From an uncultured Paraglaciecola sp. (GTDB lineage: Bacteria; Pseudomonadota; Gammaproteobacteria; Enterobacterales; Alteromonadaceae), in assembly GCA_947498355.1 (NCBI GenBank), contig CANMKA010000036.1:1-35650 (forward strand): a DNA stretch of 35,650 bases, read 5' to 3'. Numbering within the stretch: the stretch's first letter is position 1; the number at the start of each line of letters is the position of its first letter. Made by a program: the position numbers and the translations under genes. Below, piece by piece: positions 7,439 to 16,345 of the stretch. Below the pieces are notes generated by a model. That model searched no databases. It was not told where the DNA came from and was given only the letters and a program-made list of their open reading frames with translations.

Positions 7439-9601
7439 ATGCACCAAATAACCAAACTAGGTTACACAAGTGTTTGGGGCTTGCTATTACTCGCCTGCAG
7501 CACTGATCCCAAATTTAGTAGCACTTCAACTTCAAAGATAATACCCCCTATGCAATCTAATTCAATATCCTATCCTGTAACTCCCCAAAAGCCTGTAGTT
7601 GATGAATACTTTGGCACATCCATTACCGACCCTTACCGATGGCTAGAGGATGACAAAAGCCCAGAGACCGCAGCTTGGGTAAAAGCGCAAAATGCAGTGA
7701 CCTTTGAGTACCTAGATGCACTTCCAGCAAGAGAACATTTCATCCAAAAATTGACCTCCTTGTATAATTACCAAAGGATTTCTCTGCCTTTTCAAGAAGG
7801 GCAATACACTTATTTTTATAAAAATAATGGTTTGCAAAACCAAGCAGTCTTATATCGTCAAAGCAAAAATGAACAAGCAGAAGTTTTCTTAGATCCAAAT
7901 ACCTTTAGCGAAGATGGCACAACCTCTCTATCTGGCTTATACTTTTCGGATGATGGTTCTCTACTGACCTATCTCATATCTAAAGGAGGAAGCGATTGGC
8001 GTGCCGCGATCACCATCAATACTGAGACACACCAAGAAGTATCTGCTCGGCTACACAACATTAAATTCTCGGCCATCGCTTGGCGCAAAAATACGGGGTT
8101 CTATTATTCGAGTTACGACCAACCCGATGGCAGTGAACTTTCCTCAAAAACTGACCAACACAAAGTCTATTTTCATCAACTTGGCACCAAACAAGTCGAA
8201 GACAGCAAGATATTTGGCCACACTCAAGGGCAAAAGCACAGATACGTTAGTGCAGAAGTCACACAAGACGGTCGCTACTTATTAATTAGTGCTGCCAATT
8301 CAACCTCAGGTAACAAATTATATTTACAAGACTTAATAGAACCGACCGCCAATTTAGATGTCATGAATGACGACTATCAATCTGATAGCTACTTAGTCGA
8401 CTCTGATGGCGACACTTTGTTTATAGAAACCAATTATCTCGCCCCGAACAAGCGTTTAGTAAAGGTCAACGTGGGTTCAGCCAATAAAGCCAACTGGCAA
8501 GATGTGATCCCAGAGTCCAGTGCGGTACTCAATACAGTAAGTGGTTCGGGCTTCTTCTTTGCAGAATACATGGTTGACGCGCTTACCCAAATCAAACAAT
8601 TTGACCAAACCGGCAAACATATTCGAGACATCTCATTACCCAGCAAAGGCTCTGCATCTGGGTTCAGTGGCAAAAAATCTCAATCTGAACTTTTTTATCG
8701 TTTTACCAACTACAGCACCCCTACTAGTATTTATAGTTTTGACCCCACCAGCGGGGAGTCTCGCTTACATAATCGGCCAGACATAGCATTTGAACCATCG
8801 GACTATATCTCTAAGCAGGTATTTTATTCATCGAAAGACGGGACACGTATCCCAATGATTATCACCTTTAAACAAGGCATCCAATTAAATGGCCAGAACC
8901 CTACTATTCTGTATGGCTATGGCGGCTTTGACGTTAGCCTACAACCCAGTTTTAGCCCGGCCAACGCTGCTTGGCTTGAGCATGGTGGCGTTTATGCTGT
9001 AGCCAATCTTCGCGGTGGAGGAGAATACGGTAAAGCCTGGCACAAGCAAGGTACGCAACTTCAAAAACAAAACGTGTTTGATGACTTTATCGCTGGTGCC
9101 GAATATTTAATTGAACAAAACTTTACGTCTAAGCAGTACTTAGCTATTCGTGGCGGTTCAAACGGAGGATTATTGGTCGGCGCAGTAATGTTACAAAGAC
9201 CAGAGCTGTTTAGCGTTGCCCTGCCCGCCGTAGGAGTGTTGGACATGCTTAGATACCATACTTTCACCTCAGGTGCAGGCTGGGCATATGATTATGGAAC
9301 CGCTGAACAAAGTGCAAAGATGTTTAACTATCTACTCGATTATTCACCTGTGCATAATGTCAAACCTAACGTAGATTACCCTGCAACCTTAATCACCACA
9401 GGCGATCATGATGATAGAGTAGTACCAGCTCATTCATTCAAATTTGCTGCCACCTTACAAGCGCTACATACGGGTAAAAATCCAACATTAATTAGAATCG
9501 AAACTAATGCTGGTCATGGCGCTGGCACCCCTATTAGCAAAACCATTGAACAATACGCAGATATCTTCGCCTTTGCCCTGCATAACATGGGCAAAGAGTA
9601 G
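7439..9601 (+). CDS. Prolyl oligopeptidase family (S9A) lipoprotein
   Basis: Serine peptidase that cleaves short peptides after proline, 720 residues, with the family's usual two-domain build: a beta-propeller (about 45-460) and a C-terminal alpha/beta-hydrolase (about 510-720). The nucleophile is Ser574 in GGSNGG, the acid lies in GDHDDRVV (655-662) and the His is 693 in AGHGAG. A signal peptide ends in a lipobox (LLLAC, Cys20), so it is probably anchored to a membrane facing the periplasm or outside. The chosen ATG has an AGAAGGA ribosome site. A nearer ATG at 7431 is out of frame. The gene stands alone; its 3' end converges with the HD-GYP-like gene with only 35 bases between them. Confidence 0.95.
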   Translation: MHQITKLGYTSVWGLLLLACSTDPKFSSTSTSKIIPPMQSNSISYPVTPQKPVVDEYFGTSITDPYRWLEDDKSPETAAWVKAQNAVTFEYLDALPAREHFIQKLTSLYNYQRISLPFQEGQYTYFYKNNGLQNQAVLYRQSKNEQAEVFLDPNTFSEDGTTSLSGLYFSDDGSLLTYLISKGGSDWRAAITINTETHQEVSARLHNIKFSAIAWRKNTGFYYSSYDQPDGSELSSKTDQHKVYFHQLGTKQVEDSKIFGHTQGQKHRYVSAEVTQDGRYLLISAANSTSGNKLYLQDLIEPTANLDVMNDDYQSDSYLVDSDGDTLFIETNYLAPNKRLVKVNVGSANKANWQDVIPESSAVLNTVSGSGFFFAEYMVDALTQIKQFDQTGKHIRDISLPSKGSASGFSGKKSQSELFYRFTNYSTPTSIYSFDPTSGESRLHNRPDIAFEPSDYISKQVFYSSKDGTRIPMIITFKQGIQLNGQNPTILYGYGGFDVSLQPSFSPANAAWLEHGGVYAVANLRGGGEYGKAWHKQGTQLQKQNVFDDFIAGAEYLIEQNFTSKQYLAIRGGSNGGLLVGAVMLQRPELFSVALPAVGVLDMLRYHTFTSGAGWAYDYGTAEQSAKMFNYLLDYSPVHNVKPNVDYPATLITTGDHDDRVVPAHSFKFAATLQALHTGKNPTLIRIETNAGHGAGTPISKTIEQYADIFAFALHNMGKE

Positions 9602-9636
9602 CGCCTTTCAGATGAACCTAATCGACTTAGTGTGTT

Positions 9637-11088
9637 TTAAGTACTTTTACTCCAAAGGTTTTGGTTGCCGCTCACGCAGAAGTACTCATAAGGGTCCCAA
9701 CTCGTTGGCAGTAGCTCATCCATGTGTTCAGGTTTAAAACCATGGGTGAGCTTTTCAAGTATTTCCTGTAATCGCTTTGGATCAATTTTTTCTAACTTCT
9801 TGCGTGAGCTAGGAAAATGTAAGTTCCTCGATTTTTCTATAATTTCCGAGGTACTATAATCCATAAATATCTGATTTTTACTTACCAATCGGCAAATAGG
9901 TTCATCAGGGTTAGGCGCATTTAAGGCCGTAACAATAGCGTATTCATAGGTACCCACTTCACCACCACGTATGTCAGATGGTATGTACACCACGCCATAA
10001 CCTAGAGGAAAGTGTCCGACAATGCGAATAAAGCTATCCGCAATAAGTTTACTGATTTGGTGTTTCACCGCGAGTTGTTTAATCAATAAAGCACCGTTGG
10101 GTAAAGAGGCTTTGCTGAAATCTCGTTTAGTCGAAAACACCACAGAGGCGTAAATCTGAGGCACTTTTATTACTTCACTGGTGCCCATTTTGGTTGAGTT
10201 GGCATTTTCAATCAATCCAGATTGCCACTTTAACCGCCGATCCTCTGCCTGTTTAAACGCCTCGGCTTGTGCTTCGTCAACTGAGTCTGCATGTTGTTCC
10301 CCTAACCCAAAGGTCAAGTAGTCTAGGGTGTACTGATAGTTAAGCTTGAGCATTTGGTCTCGTTCGTCTTTACTGAGCAGTCTAAATCTATCGAGTTGCC
10401 CGTCTTCACCCTCAAGAATTTTAGTCAGCCTTGGGTGTAATAACCCTATATCTTGAAACATAGCTGCCAGAACCACAGGTATGATCACCGACTGAGTAAA
10501 ATTCATTTCGTCCATTGGCTGCAACGAGTATCTATGCTTTTGGTCGTAATAAGCTAAAATATAAGGGTTTTTCACATACCCGTCTGTTAACATTTTGTCT
10601 AAAAGACGCAAACTCAGCACAGCTTTGTATGCAGGTTTTAAAGATTGGTGGAGCTCAGCAAGCCTTTTCCCTTGACCAGGAGAGAACATCACTAAGGTCG
10701 CTAGAAATTTCGAGGATTTTAATTGGGTAGTATTGAAATTTTCGCCTTCGGTCAATTCAAGCAAGTTTCGACACACTGACAATGCACGGTTCAATCTAGC
10801 TAAGCGCTGGTTTCTTTGTACCGCGCGCTCAATTTTCAATTTTTTCTTGGCCTGTTCATAAGCCGCTGCCTTGCGAGTAGATATACTTTTAGGTGAGTCT
10901 TGTAAGGCAGCGAAGAGCGTATCAACCTTTCGCTCCAGGTCTCCTAGCTTTTCTTGGTCGTTCGGGGCTTGTTTAAAATAGTTCTCAGCATCTTGATATA
11001 AAGAAGGCTCTTTGCCTTGGTTACCGGTAATAGAAGCAACAAGCTGCTCAACTAACACAGTGTAACGACTACTGCTTAAATTCGGCAT
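9637..11088 (-). CDS. Degenerate HD-GYP-like protein
   Basis: 483 residues. Its layout follows the HD-GYP (c-di-GMP phosphodiesterase) fold: AAMFQDIGLLHPRL (209-220) aligns with the LHDIGK segment, and IYASVVFSTKRDFSKASLP (312-330) aligns with the family segment containing DRPYRKA, ending in a YP.G-like FPLGYGV (360-366). The metal-binding residues are missing: HD has become QD, and I see no HHE..DGxGYP loop. The N-terminal 100 residues are charged, helical and probably coiled-coil. No membrane segment. It is probably not a working phosphodiesterase and may be a scaffold or c-di-GMP reader; that role is inferred. Single gene, ATG start, downstream of the fadR terminator. Confidence 0.6.
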   Translation of the reverse strand: MPNLSSSRYTVLVEQLVASITGNQGKEPSLYQDAENYFKQAPNDQEKLGDLERKVDTLFAALQDSPKSISTRKAAAYEQAKKKLKIERAVQRNQRLARLNRALSVCRNLLELTEGENFNTTQLKSSKFLATLVMFSPGQGKRLAELHQSLKPAYKAVLSLRLLDKMLTDGYVKNPYILAYYDQKHRYSLQPMDEMNFTQSVIIPVVLAAMFQDIGLLHPRLTKILEGEDGQLDRFRLLSKDERDQMLKLNYQYTLDYLTFGLGEQHADSVDEAQAEAFKQAEDRRLKWQSGLIENANSTKMGTSEVIKVPQIYASVVFSTKRDFSKASLPNGALLIKQLAVKHQISKLIADSFIRIVGHFPLGYGVVYIPSDIRGGEVGTYEYAIVTALNAPNPDEPICRLVSKNQIFMDYSTSEIIEKSRNLHFPSSRKKLEKIDPKRLQEILEKLTHGFKPEHMDELLPTSWDPYEYFCVSGNQNLWSKST

Positions 11089-11234
11089 GTATCAAACTTA
11101 CTCCATTTCAAAATTTTGCCCTGTGAGAAAACTCATCCAGAAAGGAAGCATAATTTTTTATTTATACATTGAGTGGGTAAATAAAGGTTCACTTTACTCG
11201 CCCTTTATCTAAATCAAAAGAAATAAAAAACGTC

Positions 11235-11264
11235 AAAAAAGCAAACCAGACAATACCAGTTTGC
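11235..11264 (-). terminator. Terminator downstream of fadR
   Basis: On the minus strand a GCAAAC/GTTTGC stem (11241-11246/11259-11264) with a 12-base loop is followed by six T. It lies about 90 bases past the fadR stop and separates fadR from the HD-GYP-like gene. Confidence 0.7.
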
Positions 11265-11356
11265 ATTTATAGAAGGAGGTTTTAATACACTTTTTTCGAA
11301 AGAATACAGGTAATCAGTACGACATCCAATAGGCGTTAACTAAGCCTTTAGTCGAG

Positions 11357-12067
11357 TTAGTCGGCCAAGCCTTTTGGCATATCATCACGCATTTCTTGCC
11401 ATATCTTGCCGCTTTCAATCCCGTAATTTCTGATCACCATAGGAACTTGCTCGGCATCGCCCGCTTCTGCTAAAGCGAGTAATTCCCTGTAGTACTGGCG
11501 AGTTAACTCTCGAGACTTAGCAGAAGAAAAATAATAGCCGCCAATACGCGAATAAAGGCCTTTAAACCCGTTCATCATAAGTACATATACGGGATTACCA
11601 GATGCAAATGCTAAGTCGTGATTTAACTGATAATCACTATTTGCAAAATCTTGAGGTTCATCTGAGATATCGCTGTATTTATTTAATATCTCTACAGATT
11701 TTTGTTGATTATTTCGGAATGCCCCTCGAATAAAGACGGCACTTAAATTGGTTCTGGCGGCAAGTAAATGATCAACGAGCTCAGATATTCCGTCTTCATC
11801 TAACCGAGCTAAAGTTTCAAGTATATTAAGACCTGAGGTCTCCCAAAAATTGTTAACTTTAGTGGGTTTACCATGCTGAATGGTCAACCAACCATCTCTC
11901 GCTAAACGCTGTAATACCTCTCTTAAGGTAGTACGGGTAACCCCAATTAGCTCAGACAACTCTCTTTCAGCGGGTAAAATAGTGCCTGGCGGAAACCGAC
12001 CACTCCAGATAGACTCAACGATATATTCTTCTGCAAATCCCGCAGGACTTTGTGCCTTGTAAATCAT
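11357..12067 (-). CDS. fadR: Fatty acid metabolism transcriptional regulator FadR
   Basis: GntR-family regulator that represses fatty-acid degradation genes and activates unsaturated fatty-acid synthesis until acyl-CoA releases it from DNA. The N-terminal winged helix (about 7-75) is nearly identical to E. coli FadR (KAQSPAGFAEEY, GVTRTTLREVLQRLARDGW, IQHGKPTKVNNFWETSGLN), followed by the all-helical acyl-CoA-binding domain (about 80-230). 236 residues against about 239 in E. coli. The reading frame also allows a TTG one codon earlier, but the ATG matches the family start and has an AAAGAGAG ribosome site. Divergent from nhaB, as in E. coli. Likely targets in this window are fadD and fadH. 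Confidence 0.97.
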   Translation of the reverse strand: MIYKAQSPAGFAEEYIVESIWSGRFPPGTILPAERELSELIGVTRTTLREVLQRLARDGWLTIQHGKPTKVNNFWETSGLNILETLARLDEDGISELVDHLLAARTNLSAVFIRGAFRNNQQKSVEILNKYSDISDEPQDFANSDYQLNHDLAFASGNPVYVLMMNGFKGLYSRIGGYYFSSAKSRELTRQYYRELLALAEAGDAEQVPMVIRNYGIESGKIWQEMRDDMPKGLAD

Positions 12068-12280
12068 CAATAACTCTCTTTTTGAAGCTGTCGGCTGCGT
12101 GTGATTGACTGATTGTACCAGACCCTATTTGCAGGTAACAATGGATCTTTAGTTACATATCAATCTCGAAGCAATAATCATCTAATTTATCAGTGTATTC
12201 AGGACTTTACTTCGAATTTTGTTTAAAATAGTCAGCGTTGCATTCAGCACAATTAACGAAATTTCTAGGGATCACTATAA

Positions 12281-13855
12281 ATGCAAATGTCTATACCTCA
12301 AGCTGTTGCAACCAATTTTTTGGGGAAAGCACCAAACTGGTACAAACAAGCTATTGTTTTTTTTCTACTAATTAACCCAATCCTATTTATGGTTAATCCA
12401 TACATCGCAGGTTGGGCACTGGTTTTAGAATTTATTTTCACACTCGCCATGGCACTAAAATGCTACCCACTGCAACCCGGCGGCTTATTACTGATGGAAG
12501 CGTTATTTGTCGGTATGACTACGCCAGAGCATATGAAACATGAGATGGTAACCAATATAGAAGTAATTTTGCTCTTGGTCTTTATGGTCGCGGGCATATA
12601 CTTCATGAAGGAACTGTTGCTATTTTTGTTTACAAAACTCTTGTTAACCTTAAAAAACAAAATTGCCCTATCTATTGGATTTGCCGCAGCGTCAGCCTTC
12701 TTATCAGCGTTTCTCGATGCATTAACTGTGGTAGCTGTAATCATAACAGTGGGCCTTGGGTTTTACTCGATTTACCATAAGGTCGCCTCTGGTAAAGACT
12801 TCCACGCCGAACATGACCATTCAGACGATCATGACGTCCCCCATCCTAGTCGAGAAGATCTTGATAATTTCCGTGCTTTTTTGCGCAATCTAATGATGCA
12901 TGCTGGCGTTGGTACTGCGTTAGGGGGAGTAATGACTATGGTCGGCGAACCCCAAAACTTAATTATTGCCAACAAGGCAGGCTGGGATTTTTTAGAGTTC
13001 GCCATTCGTATGTCTCCTATCACCATACCGGTTTTGTTTGCAGGGCTTGCAACAACCTTTATCGTCGAAAAATATAAATTATTTAGCTACGGCGCTCAGC
13101 TTCCCAGCATAGTTCGAGACATACTCACAGACTATGACAAACAAAAAACAGCCAACCTCTCTACTCAAGATAAGGTTCGTCTTGTTATGCAAGGCCTTAT
13201 CGCAGTGTGGTTAATAGTCGGACTAGCCAGCCACTTGGCAGCTGTGGGGTTAATTGGACTGTCTGTTATCGTGCTGGCCACCAGTGTCAGTGGGGTTATC
13301 GACGAACATTCTATTGGTAAAGCCTTTGAAGAAGCCTTGCCTTTTACTGCTTTGCTATGTGTATTTTTTGGGATAGTGGCCGTCATAATAGATCAAGGCT
13401 TGTTTAGTCCAGTAATAAACTGGGTACTAACCTTCGAAGGAAAAACACAATTAGTTATGTTTTATTTGGCGAATGGTTTGCTATCTATGGTGAGCGACAA
13501 TGTATTTGTGGGTTCTGTATATATCACAGAAATTTCAGCCGCGTTGCAAAGCGGCGCGATTACCCGAGATCAGTTCGACCTGCTTGCGGTAGCCATTAAT
13601 ACAGGTACTAACTTACCCAGTGTCGCGACTCCAAATGGACAAGCTGCATTTCTATTTTTACTGACCTCGGCTATTGCCCCCCTGTTGCGCTTGTCTTATG
13701 GCACTATGGTATATATGGCTTTGCCTTATACAGTAGTGTTGACCTTAGTCGGCTTATTGGCGACCTACATTGGCCTTCAAGACCTAACCAGCTGGTTGTA
13801 CGATATCCACTGGATTAAGCATCATAGCGCTGCGATCGCCGCACCTTCTCACTAA
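12281..13855 (+). CDS. nhaB: Na+/H+ antiporter NhaB
   Basis: Electrogenic sodium/proton antiporter of the inner membrane, 524 residues with many hydrophobic segments. Conserved family stretches are seen, including MMHAGVGTALGGVMTMVGEP and SVATPNGQAAFLFLL. A hydrophilic loop before the first of these (residues about 170-185) is unusually rich in His and Asp (HAEHDHSDDHDVPH). Divergent from fadR and followed 10 bases later by dsbB, the same order as in E. coli, so nhaB-dsbB are probably cotranscribed. The start is ATG; a second in-frame ATG lies two codons later. Confidence 0.97.
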   Translation: MQMSIPQAVATNFLGKAPNWYKQAIVFFLLINPILFMVNPYIAGWALVLEFIFTLAMALKCYPLQPGGLLLMEALFVGMTTPEHMKHEMVTNIEVILLLVFMVAGIYFMKELLLFLFTKLLLTLKNKIALSIGFAAASAFLSAFLDALTVVAVIITVGLGFYSIYHKVASGKDFHAEHDHSDDHDVPHPSREDLDNFRAFLRNLMMHAGVGTALGGVMTMVGEPQNLIIANKAGWDFLEFAIRMSPITIPVLFAGLATTFIVEKYKLFSYGAQLPSIVRDILTDYDKQKTANLSTQDKVRLVMQGLIAVWLIVGLASHLAAVGLIGLSVIVLATSVSGVIDEHSIGKAFEEALPFTALLCVFFGIVAVIIDQGLFSPVINWVLTFEGKTQLVMFYLANGLLSMVSDNVFVGSVYITEISAALQSGAITRDQFDLLAVAINTGTNLPSVATPNGQAAFLFLLTSAIAPLLRLSYGTMVYMALPYTVVLTLVGLLATYIGLQDLTSWLYDIHWIKHHSAAIAAPSH

Positions 13856-13865
13856 GGGGAACAGT

Positions 13866-14378
13866 ATGACAGTCACAAACATTATCCAGCATAGAGGCGT
13901 CTGGGCATTACTATTTAGCTCAGCCTTTGGCCTAGTCTTGGCGGCTCTATACTTTCAATACTTGGATGATCTTGCACCGTGCATTATGTGCATTTACCAA
14001 AGAACAGCAGTACTGGGTTTAATGTTTTCGAGTTTGTTGCCTACCATTTTAAAGCATTGGGTCGCGCAAGTTTTAGGTCTCATTGGCGCAATGATATCAA
14101 GCGTTTGGGGCCTATTGATTGCCATTGAGCACGTTGATATTCAAACTGCAATCAATCCATTTTTTGCCAGTTGCGAAATTGTACCCAATTTTCCCAGTTG
14201 GGCACCCTTACACGAATGGCTACCTCAAATATTTGCGGCTACAGGGGACTGCGGAGATATAAAGTGGTCTTTCGTGGGCATGAGTATGCCTCAGTGGATG
14301 ATTGTTATATTTGCTGCTTATACCTGCGTACTAATATTTGTAGCCGCTACGGCACTCATGAAGAAAAAGAACCAGTAA
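13866..14378 (+). CDS. dsbB: Disulfide bond formation protein B
   Basis: Inner-membrane quinone reductase that reoxidises DsbA. 170 residues with four membrane segments. The first periplasmic loop carries the CxxC pair (APCIMCIYQR) and the second carries two cysteines (SCEIVPNF and TGDCGDIKW), the full set needed for electron transfer. It follows nhaB by 10 bases with a strong AAGGGGA ribosome site, so it is probably in the nhaB operon. Confidence 0.96.
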   Translation: MTVTNIIQHRGVWALLFSSAFGLVLAALYFQYLDDLAPCIMCIYQRTAVLGLMFSSLLPTILKHWVAQVLGLIGAMISSVWGLLIAIEHVDIQTAINPFFASCEIVPNFPSWAPLHEWLPQIFAATGDCGDIKWSFVGMSMPQWMIVIFAAYTCVLIFVAATALMKKKNQ

Positions 14379-14448
14379 CACGCAGATAGTAGTGTTGCTC
14401 AGCGTGAGGCTCCATTATTCGTATTATGCGCCGGCTTTATACATGGTA

Positions 14449-14940
14449 TTAGTCCAGGTCTTCAGCTGGCCATAACGCAATATAATCTTCGAACTTTTCT
14501 AAATCGACATCACTGTCTGCAATAGTTTTACCCCGTACAGACATACCAAGCTTATGCATGGCAGACTTTTTACCTTTATTAAGTAAAGGGTGCCAACTTG
14601 GTAAACCTCTTCCCTCATGTAAACGACGGTAAGAGCAACTATTGGGCATGAAAAAAATATCGTTCAGATTGTGCTTAGTGAGTTGAACACACTCAGGCAC
14701 CAATTTCGTTCGCTTGGCATATTGCGTACAACTACAGGTCTTAGTATTGAGTAATTTGCAGGCTATATTAGTGTAATGAATTTTTTCACCAGTATTAATA
14801 TGCGCAGTAGTCTGAGCTTCATCGACACTTTGATCATCAATAAATTTGTGTAAACAACATTTAGCGCAGCCATCACAAATTGATTCCCATTCTGCTTGAT
14901 CCATCTGATCTAAGGTTTTGGTTTCCCAGTAAGGTTTCAT
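14449..14940 (-). CDS. ycgN: YcgN family cysteine-cluster protein
   Basis: 163-residue member of the UPF0260/YcgN family, whose biochemical role is not known. Ten cysteines are visible, including CDGCAKCC (22-29), CKLLNTKTCSC (residues about 61-71), C83 and C102, which suggests metal or Fe-S binding (inference). It is the last gene of the rnd-ycgL-ycgM-STAS-ycgN operon. Its ATG overlaps the stop of the previous gene as ATGA. I see no clear terminator after it. Confidence 0.92.
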   Translation of the reverse strand: MKPYWETKTLDQMDQAEWESICDGCAKCCLHKFIDDQSVDEAQTTAHINTGEKIHYTNIACKLLNTKTCSCTQYAKRTKLVPECVQLTKHNLNDIFFMPNSCSYRRLHEGRGLPSWHPLLNKGKKSAMHKLGMSVRGKTIADSDVDLEKFEDYIALWPAEDLD

Positions 14941-15326
14941 GACTTTTCCTTCACATCAAACAATAACCACACTAATGCGTCACTGCGAGTGCAAAAATTT
15001 TTAATGGGTAATGATAAACTAATGGCTAAATCGCCAACTAACTCTTGTTTGAATTGACCTGGGTCAATCACCCTTGCAATTTTCAATTCACCTAGTAGGC
15101 CGTACTGCTTAACTTCATTGAACACTGTAGACAAGTCAAGACTACTGCAGCTGTAGGTTAGCTGAGTAACGTCAAACACTACTCTGGTTAATTGACTTTT
15201 ACCCGCCAGTTTCACTATTGTTTTGAGTAAATAGCTTATATCAGATTGGTTTTCCGCCTCTCCTTGCGCTTCAAAGATGAGAATTTTGTTAGCTAGGTCA
15301 AGCTGATGGTTGAATGTGATTGTCAT
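14937..15326 (-). CDS. Small STAS-like hypothetical protein
   Basis: About 129 residues, no membrane segment. Alternating strands and helices (TRVVFDVTQLTYSCSSLD) suggest a STAS/SpoIIAA-like fold, but sequence support is weak and I do not recognise the family. Two starts are possible: ATG at 15326, or a TTG at 15332 whose TTGA overlaps the ycgM stop. The ATG is chosen here. It sits between ycgM and ycgN, which are direct neighbours in E. coli, so it is an insertion into that cluster. Its stop overlaps the ycgN start, which indicates translational coupling. Confidence 0.7.
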   Translation of the reverse strand: MTITFNHQLDLANKILIFEAQGEAENQSDISYLLKTIVKLAGKSQLTRVVFDVTQLTYSCSSLDLSTVFNEVKQYGLLGELKIARVIDPGQFKQELVGDLAISLSLPIKNFCTRSDALVWLLFDVKEKS

Positions 15327-15328
15327 AC

Positions 15329-15994
15329 TCAAAGTATTATTGTCTCAATCGCTATGGCATTTTCTACCTGAATAGATACGGTATCACCAGAATGGAGCGG
15401 CCCCACCCCTTTAGGTGTTCCAGTCATGACGATATCCCCAACAGACAAAGTAAAAGATTGAGAAATATTAGCAAGCAAAGTCAACATGTTTGTCATCATC
15501 TGCTGAGTATTGCCTTGTTGACGAACTTCGCCATTAACCTTTAGGCTAAATGCGATATCATTCAGGTTGGCAAATTCAGTTTTACTCACAAAGTGTGAAA
15601 CCGGACAACTGCCATCAAAACTTTTAGCCCGTTCCCAAGGTAAGCCTTGTTGTTTTAATCGCGATTGAACCTCTCTCAAGGTTAAATCTAAGCCGATGCC
15701 TACCCCACCAATAGCCTCATACACCTGCTCTGGGTTAGCCTTAGTCAAGCTAGATTGCATTAAAATCGCAATTTCGACTTCGTTGTGGCATGGCCCTAAG
15801 CCCTCAGGCAAACTCAAAGGTTGATGTAAAGAAACAAGGGCCTCTTTGGGCTTCATAAACAAAATTGGTTCCTTAGGCACAGGATTATTCAACTCTTTGA
15901 CATGGTCTAAATAATTTCGCCCCACGCAAATAACCTTGCCTACAGGACAATCAATCAGATTTTGCGCCTGATCCCTATGTTGATAAACCTGCAT
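15329..15994 (-). CDS. ycgM: Fumarylacetoacetate hydrolase family protein YcgM
   Basis: FAH-fold enzyme of 221 residues, near the 219 of E. coli YcgM. The metal ligands are visible as HNEVEI (Glu-x-Glu) and the Asp of GLDLTLR; VGRNYLDH and TGTPKGVGPL are family stretches. Relatives act on small acylpyruvates or as oxaloacetate tautomerase/decarboxylase; the substrate here is not determined. Third gene of the rnd operon, 67 bases after ycgL. Confidence 0.93.
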   Translation of the reverse strand: MQVYQHRDQAQNLIDCPVGKVICVGRNYLDHVKELNNPVPKEPILFMKPKEALVSLHQPLSLPEGLGPCHNEVEIAILMQSSLTKANPEQVYEAIGGVGIGLDLTLREVQSRLKQQGLPWERAKSFDGSCPVSHFVSKTEFANLNDIAFSLKVNGEVRQQGNTQQMMTNMLTLLANISQSFTLSVGDIVMTGTPKGVGPLHSGDTVSIQVENAIAIETIIL

Positions 15995-16061
15995 AAACTT
16001 GCTTCCTTTTTAATCCCTACCTAGGTGGTTAGCGTCAATTAACGACAATCCGAAAGGGCTT

Positions 16062-16343
16062 TCACTCTTGATTTTGTTGGGTTTGCGCCAAGTGAGCTTT
16101 CAATAAATTCTCTGGCGGTGGTGGCAACTGCAAGTAGTAGCCATTCGTGTTGAGCTCAGTTCGCAGTTTATCTATGTCAACTCTAGGCAATTTACGATCT
16201 TTTTTAAGAGGCATAATCATCAAAAAACTGGGCGCACCAAACGTAGCCATTAAGGCTTTGGGGACACGAGAAAAATCATCACGTCCAGGTACGTATAAAT
16301 AAGTTTCTTGTTTTTTTGCGCTTTTATATACAGCACACAACAT
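16062..16343 (-). CDS. ycgL: YcgL domain protein
   Basis: 93-residue protein of the small YcgL family (UPF0745), with the family start MLCAVYKSAKKQETYLYV and the conserved MIMPLKKDRKL region. Function is not established. It begins two bases after the rnd stop codon, so the two are almost certainly cotranscribed and coupled. A rnd-ycgL pair fits what I recall of other gammaproteobacteria, where minCDE often lies beside ycgL; min genes are not seen here. Confidence 0.93.
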   Translation of the reverse strand: MLCAVYKSAKKQETYLYVPGRDDFSRVPKALMATFGAPSFLMIMPLKKDRKLPRVDIDKLRTELNTNGYYLQLPPPPENLLKAHLAQTQQNQE

Positions 16344-16345
16344 AA

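Noticed and set aside
12068..12070. TTG start one codon upstream for fadR
   Set aside because: The following ATG matches the family start and has good spacing.
12105..12130. FadR-like half site (CCAGACC) in the fadR-nhaB region
   Set aside because: Matches fewer than half of the informative FadR consensus positions and has no second half.
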